Assembly (NCBI GenBank): GCA_026705105.1
Contig: JAPPBK010000036.1
Span: forward strand, 1 to 6,301
Direction: 5' to 3'
DNA from: Chloroflexota bacterium
Lineage (GTDB): Bacteria; Chloroflexota; Dehalococcoidia; Bin125
Length of the DNA: 6,301 nucleotides
Positions 1-5,702 of this stretch are shown in pieces (position 1 is the stretch's first letter; each line of letters begins with the position of its first letter). A program made the position numbers and the translations under genes. A model generated the notes under the pieces. It was given only the letters and a program-made list of their open reading frames with translations, ran no database searches and had not been told where the DNA came from.

Positions 1-610
1 CGTCGTTGTTGAGGAGTGTCTGGATCGCGCCGCCCAGCTCGATCAGGTTGTGGGGCGGGATATCGCAGGCCATGGCAACAGCGATCCCGGCCGCGCCGTT
101 GAGCAGCAGGTTGGGCGCGCGACCCGGTAGTACTGTCGGTTCGTTCAGCGATTCGTCGAAGTTCGGAGCAAAGTCGACCGTGTTCTTGTCGAGGTCGGCA
201 AGCATCTCCTCGGCAATCCGCGACAGTCGCGCTTCCGTATAACGCATCGCCGCGGGTGGATCGTTATCTATCGAGCCGAAGTTTCCCTGACCATCAATCA
301 ACGTGTGACGCAAGGAGAAGTCCTGCGCCATACGTACCATCGCGTCGTACACGGGTTGATCGGAGTGCGGGTGATACTTACCGAGCACCTCGCCAACAAT
401 ACGCGCGGACTTGCGGTGAGGCTGGTTGGCCCGCATGCCCAGATCATCCATTGCATACAGAATGCGCCGTTGTACCGGCTTGAGACCGTCTCGCGCGTCG
501 GGCAGCGCTCGAGAGATGATTACGCTCATGGCGTAGTCGAGATACGACGAGCTCATCTCCTCGACGAGTGTGCGCGTTGGCAGATCGGGTGCGGTTTGCT
601 CAGTAACCAA
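1..610 (-). CDS. gyrA: DNA gyrase subunit A, N-terminal part (runs off left edge)
   Basis: GyrA is the breakage-reunion subunit of the A2B2 gyrase that negatively supercoils DNA using ATP. The visible 203 codons carry the family's landmarks: SSYLDYAMSVI at residues 20-31, the RALPDARDGLKPVQRRILYA block at 34-53, KSARIVGEVLGKYHPH at 67-82, MAQDFS at 94-99, DGQGNFGSID at 106-115 and AAMRYTE at 120-126. Y124 of the last block is the catalytic tyrosine (E. coli Y122). The start is TTG at 610: an in-frame TGA lies one codon upstream, and GGAG sits 7 nt before the TTG. The next in-frame ATG is at codon 19, just before the conserved region, so it is less likely. The gene follows a GGCT-like gene by 35 bp and has its own promoter candidate. 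The quinolone-resistance region is unusual: S83-D-Q-P86 replaces G-D-S-A, while D89 (E. coli D87) is kept. ParC is the alternative, but the GEVLGKYHPH context fits GyrA better. Confidence 0.96.
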   Translation of the reverse strand, partial: MVTEQTAPDLPTRTLVEEMSSSYLDYAMSVIISRALPDARDGLKPVQRRILYAMDDLGMRANQPHRKSARIVGEVLGKYHPHSDQPVYDAMVRMAQDFSLRHTLIDGQGNFGSIDNDPPAAMRYTEARLSRIAEEMLADLDKNTVDFAPNFDESLNEPTVLPGRAPNLLLNGAAGIAVAMACDIPPHNLIELGGAIQTLLNND

Positions 611-642
611 GCGTCAACTCCGAATGTCTCTTCTGAGCTAAC

Positions 643-671
643 ATTCTAGCACAGAGCAGACATAAATTCAG
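643..671 (-). promoter_or_regulatory. candidate gyrA promoter (extended -10)
   Basis: On the minus strand an extended -10 element reads TGC-TAGAAT. The hexamer TAGAAT (648 down to 643) differs from TATAAT at one base and has TG at the extended position (651-650). Exactly 17 bp upstream is CTGAAT (671 down to 666), a partial -35 match that keeps the TGA core. The predicted start of transcription near 636 would leave a leader of about 26 nt that contains the GGAG before the TTG start. The first three bases of the -10 are also the TAG stop codon of the upstream gene, so gyrA could be transcribed separately despite the tight spacing. This is a match to the sigma-70-type consensus only. Confidence 0.45.
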
Positions 672-1347
672 GATTTAAGCGATGCTGCGCAGGCTCGCGT
701 GATATCGCTCGCCAGTCTTCGGGAATTGGACTTGGGCACGCATCAGCGCTCTCGATTTGCAGTCCCGATTGCTGTCTGCCGGGCGGCCGAAACACGTCGA
801 GCCATTGCACCGAATCGTCGCAACAGAGCAACGCATCGAACCACCAGGCGAAGACGACGGCCGGCTTTCGCCAGTGCGGGGGAATCAGCGCTGCATCGGC
901 GAGCGACTCGCCGCCGACGAGCGCGTATCGCGATCCCTCGCTCGCCGAGATGAGGTTGAGCTGGTCGAGCGTCAGCCACTGCAGCCAGGTCAGACAGACT
1001 GCGCCTGGTCGGCTGGCGAGCGTGACCGGCACGTAGCCCTTGCGCGATCGCACCGGACAGTAGGCGACGTCGAAGCCGCGCAGGATCGTCGGGACGAGGG
1101 GGATGCCCTGCAGATCAGCGACCGTCCCGTCGAGCTTGTCTGCGAGCTGGCGCGGGTACGCGTTGCTGCCGACCGCAAGCACGGGCACGCGCCCCCTGGT
1201 GTCGATGGGACGGCTCAGCGGGAAACACTTCCCGGCGCGGTAGAGCTGCGGTCCCCGGTTGGCTCGATTGCGAGCGTCGGGATAGAGCCCCGGGACCTCG
1301 GTCAGGGGCGGCCAGGTTCGCGTGTAGGTCGGGCGAGGCATGGCCAC
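646..1347 (-). CDS. gamma-glutamylcyclotransferase-like (GGCT/AIG2-fold) protein, function unknown
   Basis: About 233 residues with the layout of the GGCT-like fold. VPVLAVGSNAYPRQL (residues 54-68) matches the substrate-loop pattern [YV]GSN. A central stretch follows (GFDVAYCP 91-98, GYVPVTL 104-110), and then GAVCLTWLQWLTLDQLNLIS leads into SEGSRY (136-141), where E137 sits at the usual catalytic glutamate of the xEGxxY motif. Canonical members cyclise gamma-glutamyl dipeptides or gamma-glutamylamines. Many bacterial relatives with VGSN in place of YGSN have no assigned substrate, so I do not name a reaction. The C-terminal 70 residues, rich in W, C and P, are not diagnostic. The N-terminal 50 residues are rich in R and P. 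I see no signal peptide or membrane helix. Start choice is uncertain: GTG at 1347 follows an in-frame TAG by one codon, and an ATG lies two codons later at 1341; neither has a clear Shine-Dalgarno. Its stop lies 35 bp before gyrA. Confidence 0.72.
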   Translation of the reverse strand: MAMPRPTYTRTWPPLTEVPGLYPDARNRANRGPQLYRAGKCFPLSRPIDTRGRVPVLAVGSNAYPRQLADKLDGTVADLQGIPLVPTILRGFDVAYCPVRSRKGYVPVTLASRPGAVCLTWLQWLTLDQLNLISASEGSRYALVGGESLADAALIPPHWRKPAVVFAWWFDALLCCDDSVQWLDVFRPPGRQQSGLQIESADACPSPIPEDWRAISREPAQHRLNPEFMSALC

Positions 1348-1391
1348 ACGCTAACGCTCGATGCCACTAGCCGGAGTCGGCGATAGGCTCA

Positions 1392-1404
1392 CCTGCGGAG
1401 CAGG
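1392..1404 (+). other. small hairpin overlapping the ribosome-binding region of the aldo/keto reductase gene
   Basis: CCTGC-gga-GCAGG is a perfect 5-bp stem with a 3-nt loop in the 74-bp divergent gap between the GGCT-like gene and the aldo/keto reductase gene. Its right arm runs into AGGAG (1402-1406), the Shine-Dalgarno that would serve a TTG start at 1416. The GAGG at 1410-1413, which serves the ATG at 1422, stays free. It may be chance in GC-rich sequence. I found no convincing -35/-10 pair for either gene in this gap. Confidence 0.2.
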
Positions 1405-1421
1405 AGAGCGAGGACTTGACC

Positions 1422-2420
1422 ATGATGCGATATCGCAAGCTGGGCCGTACCGGTCTGGTCGTGTCGGAGATTGGCCTAGGCGGCGGCGGGATCGGTCACG
1501 TCTGGGGCGAGACCACCGACGACGCCATCGCGGAGACGATTCAGTTGGCGATGGACGAAGGGATCAACTTCTTCGACGTCGCGCCCAGCTACGGCGCCGG
1601 AGCGGCGGAGCGCAACCTGGGACGGTCGCTGCTAGAGGCGCCGAGCGGAATCGGCCGCGACATGCTGGTCGCGACCAAGGTCTCCCTGAGTGAGGACGAC
1701 CTGGACGACATCCCAGGCGCTGTGGAACGCGGCATCCATGAGTCGCTCGAACGATTGCGCCGTGAGCGGATCGATGTCTTCCAGTTGCACAACACGATCA
1801 CGTCCGAGCGGGGACACTTCCGCCGCTCGATTTCGCTGGACGATGCGATGCTCGCGGTCGAGACGCTGCAGCGTTTGAAGCAGGACGGACTGACACGCTT
1901 CGTCGGCATCACCGGCATGGGCGAGGCTGAGCGCGTGCGCGAGGTCCTGCGCCGAGCCGAGCTGGACACGGTGCAGTGCTACTACAACCTGCTCAACGAC
2001 TCGAACGCGCGACCGCTGCCGGCGGGTTCCAGCTTGCACGATCACGGTCAACTGTTGCCGCTGGCCGCGGAGTTGGGAGTGGGCGTGATTGGGATTCGCA
2101 ATCTCTCGGGCGGGGCGCTATCCGGCGGGCTCGACCGGGAATTCGATCCACAGTCGCTGGTGGCCATGGACGCCAGGCGAGCAGAGGCACTGCGGTTCCT
2201 GGAAGCGGAGGGCATACCGTTGTCGCGCTGGTCGGCCAGGTTCGCGTTGCAGCAGCCGGCGATCTCCTCGGTTGTGCCCGGTGTGAAGAACAGCGACGAG
2301 CTCGCCGACCAAATCGCGGCCGTGGACATGGCGGACGCCGACGACGAGCAACTCGCTCGGATCGACGCCCTGCGGGCCCGCGATTTCGGATTGCCGCAAC
2401 CGGACGATCGCGTGTTGTAG
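1422..2420 (+). CDS. aldo/keto reductase, NADP(H)-dependent type
   Basis: About 332 residues, the usual length for an AKR-superfamily TIM barrel that reduces carbonyls or oxidises alcohols with a nicotinamide cofactor in the cytosol. It opens with MMRYRKLGRTGLVVSEIGLG, typical of the family. The catalytic tetrad is visible: D52 and Y57 in NFFDVAPSYG, K86 in VATKV and H123 in FQLHN. FVGITGMG and TVQCYYNLLN mark the later barrel strands, and VVPGVKNSDEL (from residue 284) is the cofactor phosphate-binding region near the C terminus. ATG 1422 is chosen because GAGG (1410-1413) lies 8 nt upstream. A TTG at 1416 (AGGAG 9 nt before it) and the ATG at 1425 are alternatives, and homologues often begin at MRYRKLG. 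The gene lies 100 bp upstream of rex on the same strand, so a redox-linked transcription unit is plausible. The substrate cannot be told from sequence. Confidence 0.93.
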   Translation: MMRYRKLGRTGLVVSEIGLGGGGIGHVWGETTDDAIAETIQLAMDEGINFFDVAPSYGAGAAERNLGRSLLEAPSGIGRDMLVATKVSLSEDDLDDIPGAVERGIHESLERLRRERIDVFQLHNTITSERGHFRRSISLDDAMLAVETLQRLKQDGLTRFVGITGMGEAERVREVLRRAELDTVQCYYNLLNDSNARPLPAGSSLHDHGQLLPLAAELGVGVIGIRNLSGGALSGGLDREFDPQSLVAMDARRAEALRFLEAEGIPLSRWSARFALQQPAISSVVPGVKNSDELADQIAAVDMADADDEQLARIDALRARDFGLPQPDDRVL

Positions 2421-2434
2421 GCGCGTGTTGTAGG
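2409..2434 (+). repeat. 13-bp perfect tandem duplication across a stop codon
   Basis: CGCGTGTTGTAGG occurs at 2409-2421 and again immediately at 2422-2434. The first copy contains the last codons and the TAG stop of the aldo/keto reductase. The second copy places another GTTGTAG just downstream. This looks like a simple slippage duplication; both copies are identical. Confidence 0.85.
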
Positions 2435-2462
2435 CGCAACAGGCGTCTGCGCCGTTGACGCC
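2433..2462 (+). promoter_or_regulatory. two mutually exclusive hairpins in the rex leader region
   Basis: GGCGCA (2433-2438) can pair with TGCGCC (2448-2453) across a 9-nt loop. GGCGTC (2442-2447) can pair with GACGCC (2457-2462), also across a 9-nt loop. The two interleave, so only one can form at a time. No T-run follows either stem, so neither looks like an intrinsic terminator. It could be a weak attenuator, a cluster of protein-binding half-sites, or coincidence in GC-rich DNA. Confidence 0.3.
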
Positions 2463-2520
2463 CTCGTAACGTAGTTCCGCCGAGCGGTTGTAGCCTGATT
2501 GCAGAGTGGAAGGGCGATCT

Positions 2521-3177
2521 GTGAGCGAGACCGAGATCCCGGACATCGTGATCCGCCGCCTGCCGCTCTATGCGCGCGAACTGGGCTTGCTGGCGGGCGA
2601 GGGACGAGACTTCATTTCATCGCAGGAGCTGGGGCAGCGGTTGGGCGTGACGCCTGCGCAGATTCGCAAGGACCTGTCGTACTTCGGCCGCTTCGGCAAG
2701 CGTGGCCGCGGCTATGAGGTGGTGGGGCTGCGCGAACGCCTGCGCACCATCCTCGGGTTGAACGGGCGGGTGAAGGAGATGGTGCTCGTGGGCGTGGGGC
2801 GTCTGGGACACGCCGTGCTGGGCTACGCCGGGTTTCGGCGCGGCGGTTTCGAAGTCGTGCGCGTCTTCGACTCGGATCCCAACCAGATCGGTCGGATGAT
2901 CGACAATCACTACGTCGCCGATGTCGCGACCTTGCCTGAGTACTTGCAGCGCAGCCGAGTCGCGATGGGCATCGTCGCCGTGCCGGCGGCGGCGGCGCCT
3001 TCGGTGGTCGAGATGCTGGTCTCCGGCGGCGTCCGCGCGATCCTCAGCTATGCGCCGATCACCACCAGCGTGCCGCGCGGCGTGCACCTGCGACAGATCG
3101 ATCCGGTGATGGAGCTGGAGAGCATGGCCTACTACCTCGAAGCGCCGTTCGATGGTTATGTCGAGGATCACCAGTAG
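2521..3177 (+). CDS. rex: redox-sensing transcriptional repressor Rex
   Basis: Rex is a dimeric repressor that binds DNA when NADH is low and lets go when NADH/NAD+ rises, controlling fermentation, respiration and NAD metabolism genes. The 218 residues match the family end to end. Residues 5-20 are EIPDIVIRRLPLYARE. The winged helix spans about 30-65, with ISSQELGQRLGVTPAQIRKD then LSYFGRFGKRGRGY. The Rossmann signature is GVGRLG at 91-96, D117 in VFDSDP sits at the adenosine-ribose position, and YYLEAP lies near the C-terminal swapped helix. Two mild departures are R94, where Asn is usual (GxGNLG), and ILSYAP, where ILNFAP is usual. GTG 2521 is chosen because GGAAGGG (2508-2514) lies 6 nt upstream. 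GTG 2506 would add five residues but would put this Shine-Dalgarno inside the gene. It follows the aldo/keto reductase and converges on the mreB-like gene. I saw no clear AT-rich Rex operator upstream. Confidence 0.97.
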   Translation: MSETEIPDIVIRRLPLYARELGLLAGEGRDFISSQELGQRLGVTPAQIRKDLSYFGRFGKRGRGYEVVGLRERLRTILGLNGRVKEMVLVGVGRLGHAVLGYAGFRRGGFEVVRVFDSDPNQIGRMIDNHYVADVATLPEYLQRSRVAMGIVAVPAAAAPSVVEMLVSGGVRAILSYAPITTSVPRGVHLRQIDPVMELESMAYYLEAPFDGYVEDHQ

Positions 3178-3178
3178 G

Positions 3179-3195
3179 CGGGGTAGTCGGGGTAG
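3179..3195 (+). repeat. short tandem repeat after the rex stop
   Basis: CGGGGTAG occurs at 3179-3186 and 3188-3195, a 9-bp period starting two bases after the rex TAG. It fills about half of the 35-bp gap between the converging rex and mreB-like genes. No hairpin plus T-run terminator is visible in this gap. The best stems there, CTGAG 3208-3212 with CTCAG 3222-3226 and GAGGC 3198-3202 with GCCTC 3220-3224, are short and extend into the mreB-like stop codon and coding end. Confidence 0.6.
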
Positions 3196-3212
3196 GCGAG
3201 GCGGCCCCTGAG

Positions 3213-4259
3213 CTATCGAGCCTCAGCTCCGGCGAGCGCGCTCTCCGGAGCGAGCAGGTTGGGTCCGACGATATCGAGGTTGTCCAATGCTTCGGCCGAG
3301 CCGAGTGCGACTGCGTCCTCCGCGTTGTCGGCGATCGTGACCGGGATGCCGATCTGATCGGCGAGGTAGAGGTCGATGCCCTGGAGTCGTGCGGCGGCGC
3401 CGGTCAGCAACATGCCGCGGTCGATGATGTCGGCGGTCAGTTCCGGCGGCGTGCGCTCCAGCGTGCTGCGTGTGACTTCGACAAACGTCTGCAGCACCTG
3501 TTGAATCGACGGCACCAGCTCATTGGGCGTAATCGCAACGCTGCGCGGCATGCCGGTGGCCTGGTCGCGGCCGCGCACCTCGGCGCGCATCGGCTCGTCG
3601 ACCGGCACGGCCGAACCGGAGGCGAACTTGAGTTCCTCGGCCGTCGGCTCGCCGATCAGCAGGCTGTGTCGGCGTTTGACGTGCTCGGCGATGGTCTCGG
3701 TCAACATCTGTCCGCCGACGCGCGCGGACTCCCAGACAACGACGCCGTACAACGAGAGCACGGCGGCCTCGGACCGTCCCGCGCCGAGGTTGCCGATCAG
3801 CGTGCCACGCGCGTCGCCCATCGGCACGCCGGCGCCGATTGCGGCGGCCAGCGGATTGGCGATCAGGTGCGCGGGACGCCGCGCCCCGGCCTGCTCGGCC
3901 GCGTCGCGGACTGCCCGCTGCTCGACGTTGGTGACGCCGGCGGGCGTCGCGATCATCACTTCCGGCCGGACCAGGTTGAACCGTCCGATGACCTGGCCCA
4001 TGTAGTAACGCAAGAGCGCTTCGACGATCCGGTAGTCGTCGATCACGCCCTCACGCATCGGGTTGACTACGGTCACGGATTCAGGCGTGCGGCCGACCAT
4101 GTTGGCGGCATCGCTGCCGGCGGCCAGCACGGCGTTCTCGGCGCTGGAGAGCGTCACGACGGTCGGCTCGTCGACCACGATGGTGCCGCCGCGACCGGGT
4201 ACGGCGATGCGCAGTCTGGATGTGCCGAGGTCAATCCCGAGTCGTTTGGTGAAGAGCAT
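3213..4259 (-). CDS. MreB/Mbl-family actin-like protein with degenerate nucleotide-binding motifs
   Basis: At 348 residues this is full length for MreB, the bacterial actin that guides lateral wall synthesis at the membrane. Family features kept are MLFTKRLGIDLGTS (short hydrophobic N terminus and phosphate-1 loop, D10), NPMREGVIDDY (66-76), RPEVMIATPAGVTNVEQRAV (98-117), AAAIGAG (138-144), the RVGG motif (180-183) and HSLLIGEPTAEELK (198-211), the adenine-side loop. Key positions are changed. LIEEP is here LIANP (A134, N135), so the catalytic Glu is gone. The phosphate-2 loop DIGGGTTE is NLGAGRSE (N157-E164). The adenosine motif TGGGA is TGAAA (286-290). Each codon was checked and is unambiguous, and the frame is intact. 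ATG 4259 has AGGA 4 nt upstream. The gene follows murA by 55 bp, as expected of an atpC-murA-mreB/mbl cluster. It could be a diverged mreB that still binds but poorly hydrolyses nucleotide, or a paralogue with a scaffold role. Confidence 0.88.
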   Translation of the reverse strand: MLFTKRLGIDLGTSRLRIAVPGRGGTIVVDEPTVVTLSSAENAVLAAGSDAANMVGRTPESVTVVNPMREGVIDDYRIVEALLRYYMGQVIGRFNLVRPEVMIATPAGVTNVEQRAVRDAAEQAGARRPAHLIANPLAAAIGAGVPMGDARGTLIGNLGAGRSEAAVLSLYGVVVWESARVGGQMLTETIAEHVKRRHSLLIGEPTAEELKFASGSAVPVDEPMRAEVRGRDQATGMPRSVAITPNELVPSIQQVLQTFVEVTRSTLERTPPELTADIIDRGMLLTGAAARLQGIDLYLADQIGIPVTIADNAEDAVALGSAEALDNLDIVGPNLLAPESALAGAEAR

Positions 4260-4314
4260 GGCGTCCTATGGCTCGATTGATCTGCTACCAGGTGACGGTC
4301 CGTCGCGGGGGCGG

Positions 4315-5610
4315 TCAGGGATTCAGTGTATCGAGGCCTGGCAGTTGCTCAATGTCCGCGCCCAGAGCGCGCAACTGTCCCGGCAGGTCCGCATAGCCTC
4401 GGTCCAGGTGCTCGACACCGTAGATGCGGCTTTCCCCCTCTGCTGCCAGCGCCGCGACGATCAGTGCGGCGGTCGCGCGAATGTCGCTGCCCCGCACCAG
4501 CGCCGCCGAGAAGGGGGTCGGTCCGATAATCACCGGAGCCGCGCCGCCGGCGATGATGTTGGCCCCGAACTTGCGCAGTTCGTCGAGATGCTGCATCCGG
4601 TTCTCGAAGACGCGCTCGTGGACGATCGACGTGCCGTGGACCTGGGTCAGCAACGCCGTGATGGGGGCCTGAAGGTCGGTGGCGAAGCCGGGATACGGCA
4701 GCGCCTGCAAGTTGGTCGCTTGCAGTGCTGCGTCCGCGTCGACGCGGATGTCGAGTTGATCTGGACCGCGCCGAACGTCGACGCCGATCTCGGCCAGCTT
4801 GGCGAGCAGCGCCTCGTTGTGTTCGGACCGAACGCCTCGCAGACAGACGTCGCCGCGCGTCGCGGCGGCCGAGATCAACAGCGTTCCGGTCTCGATCCGG
4901 TCCGGAATCAGCTCATGCTCGGCCCCCGAGAGCCGCTCGACGCCGTCGACCGTGATCGTGTGTTGTCCGGCGTTCGAGATCCGTGCGCCCATTCCGTTCA
5001 GCATGTCGGCCAGGCAAGTGATCTCCGGCTCCATCGCGGCATTGACGATCTGCGTGCGACCTTCGGCCAGCACGGCGGCGAGCAGCAGGTTCTCGGTGCC
5101 CAACACGCTCGGATAGTCGAGCACGATGGTCGCGCCGCAGAGTCCGCGCGGCGCCTCGGCGATGGTGCGGCCGCCGACCGTCTCGATTTCCGCACCCAGG
5201 GCGCGGAACCCGGCGAGATGCACGTCCAACGGTCTCGCGCCGATCACATCGCCGCCCGGCGCGCCGCAGCTCGCCCGACCGGTGCGAGCGAGGAGCGGAC
5301 CCATGATCAAGAACGAGGCCCGCAGGGCGGCGGCCAACTCGTCGGGCGGAGCGCCGCCGCACGCCCGCGTGTGACTGACCACCACTTCGCCGCCGGCAAA
5401 CTCGGACTCAACGCCGACGAAGGCCAGGATGTCGATCAGCCGTCGAACGTCTTCGATGTCCGGGACACGAGTGAGTCGGGACGGCTCGTCGGACAGCAGC
5501 GCAGCGGCGAGGCAGGGTAGCGCGGCATTCTTCGCCCCGTTGACCGTGACTTCACCGGTCAGGCGGCGTAAACCCGTGATGCGCAAGAACGATTCGGCAA
5601 CGGCGCTCAT
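4315..5610 (-). CDS. murA: UDP-N-acetylglucosamine 1-carboxyvinyltransferase (MurA), Asp at the active-site Cys position
   Basis: MurA transfers enolpyruvate from PEP to UDP-GlcNAc, the first committed step of peptidoglycan synthesis in the cytosol. The 431 residues show the full two-lobed EPT fold: NGAKNAALP (24-32, with K27 and N28), the R97 region ALRASFLIMGPLLA, the mobile loop GAPGGDVIGARPLDVH (116-131), YPSVLGTENLLLA, PGFATDLQAP with the catalytic-base Asp, VFENRM, and SDIRATAALIVAAL with DRGYADL near the C terminus. The loop residue that is Cys115 in E. coli is Asp here (D121, codon GAT at 5250-5248). MurA with Asp at this place is active and known to resist fosfomycin in other bacteria. 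ATG 5610 is chosen since MSAVAESFLRITG begins the family homology; the frame runs 30 codons further upstream without conserved sequence. No Shine-Dalgarno is visible. The gene lies 92 bp after atpC and 55 bp before the mreB-like gene. Confidence 0.97.
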   Translation of the reverse strand: MSAVAESFLRITGLRRLTGEVTVNGAKNAALPCLAAALLSDEPSRLTRVPDIEDVRRLIDILAFVGVESEFAGGEVVVSHTRACGGAPPDELAAALRASFLIMGPLLARTGRASCGAPGGDVIGARPLDVHLAGFRALGAEIETVGGRTIAEAPRGLCGATIVLDYPSVLGTENLLLAAVLAEGRTQIVNAAMEPEITCLADMLNGMGARISNAGQHTITVDGVERLSGAEHELIPDRIETGTLLISAAATRGDVCLRGVRSEHNEALLAKLAEIGVDVRRGPDQLDIRVDADAALQATNLQALPYPGFATDLQAPITALLTQVHGTSIVHERVFENRMQHLDELRKFGANIIAGGAAPVIIGPTPFSAALVRGSDIRATAALIVAALAAEGESRIYGVEHLDRGYADLPGQLRALGADIEQLPGLDTLNP

Positions 5611-5622
5611 AGGGTGACTGTA
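5611..5622 (-). promoter_or_regulatory. candidate -10 for leaderless murA mRNA
   Basis: On the minus strand TACAGT (5622 down to 5617) fits TANNNT, and the six bases CACCCT separate it from the ATG at 5610. That puts the expected transcription start on the A of the start codon. There is no purine-rich ribosome-binding site, which fits a leaderless message. No recognisable -35 lies 16-18 bp upstream, so support is limited. The rest of the 92-bp atpC-murA gap holds only a small CTCG-ctg-CGAG hairpin (5641-5651) with no T-run. Confidence 0.3.
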
Positions 5623-5702
5623 GAGGGTGGCTGAGCCCGGCTCGCTGCGAGGCCAAGCCTGGTAATGCCCGACGCAAGCACCGAGCGCGTTGAACGGCAA
5701 CG

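Noticed and set aside
757..1386. Plus-strand open frame of 209 codons opposite the GGCT-like gene
   Set aside because: Low-complexity R/E/Q-rich translation without motifs; the minus-strand frame has GGCT-like motifs instead.
1348..1421. Divergent promoters between the GGCT-like and aldo/keto reductase genes
   Set aside because: TAGGCT at 1384-1389 is a weak -10 without a -35 at the right distance, and no good pair was found on the minus strand.
2455..2460. TTGACG as a -35 box for rex
   Set aside because: The sequence 15-19 bp downstream (about 2476-2485) is GC-rich and has no -10-like hexamer.
3198..3226. Bidirectional terminator between rex and the mreB-like gene
   Set aside because: Only 5-bp stems with 9-nt or longer loops and no T-run on either strand.
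4290..4306. GACGG-t-CCGTC palindrome between murA and the mreB-like gene as a terminator or operator
   Set aside because: The centre leaves room for only a 3-bp hairpin stem, there is no T-run, and an 11-bp palindrome is not rare in this base composition.
4063..5520. Long plus-strand open frame of 485 codons opposite murA
   Set aside because: It is the antisense shadow of murA and the start of the mreB-like gene in GC-rich DNA. The peptide is R/G/Q/D-rich with no recognisable domain.
5611..5700. 30-residue N-terminal extension of MurA
   Set aside because: No family homology before MSAVAESFLRITG; MurA proteins normally start within a few residues of this point.
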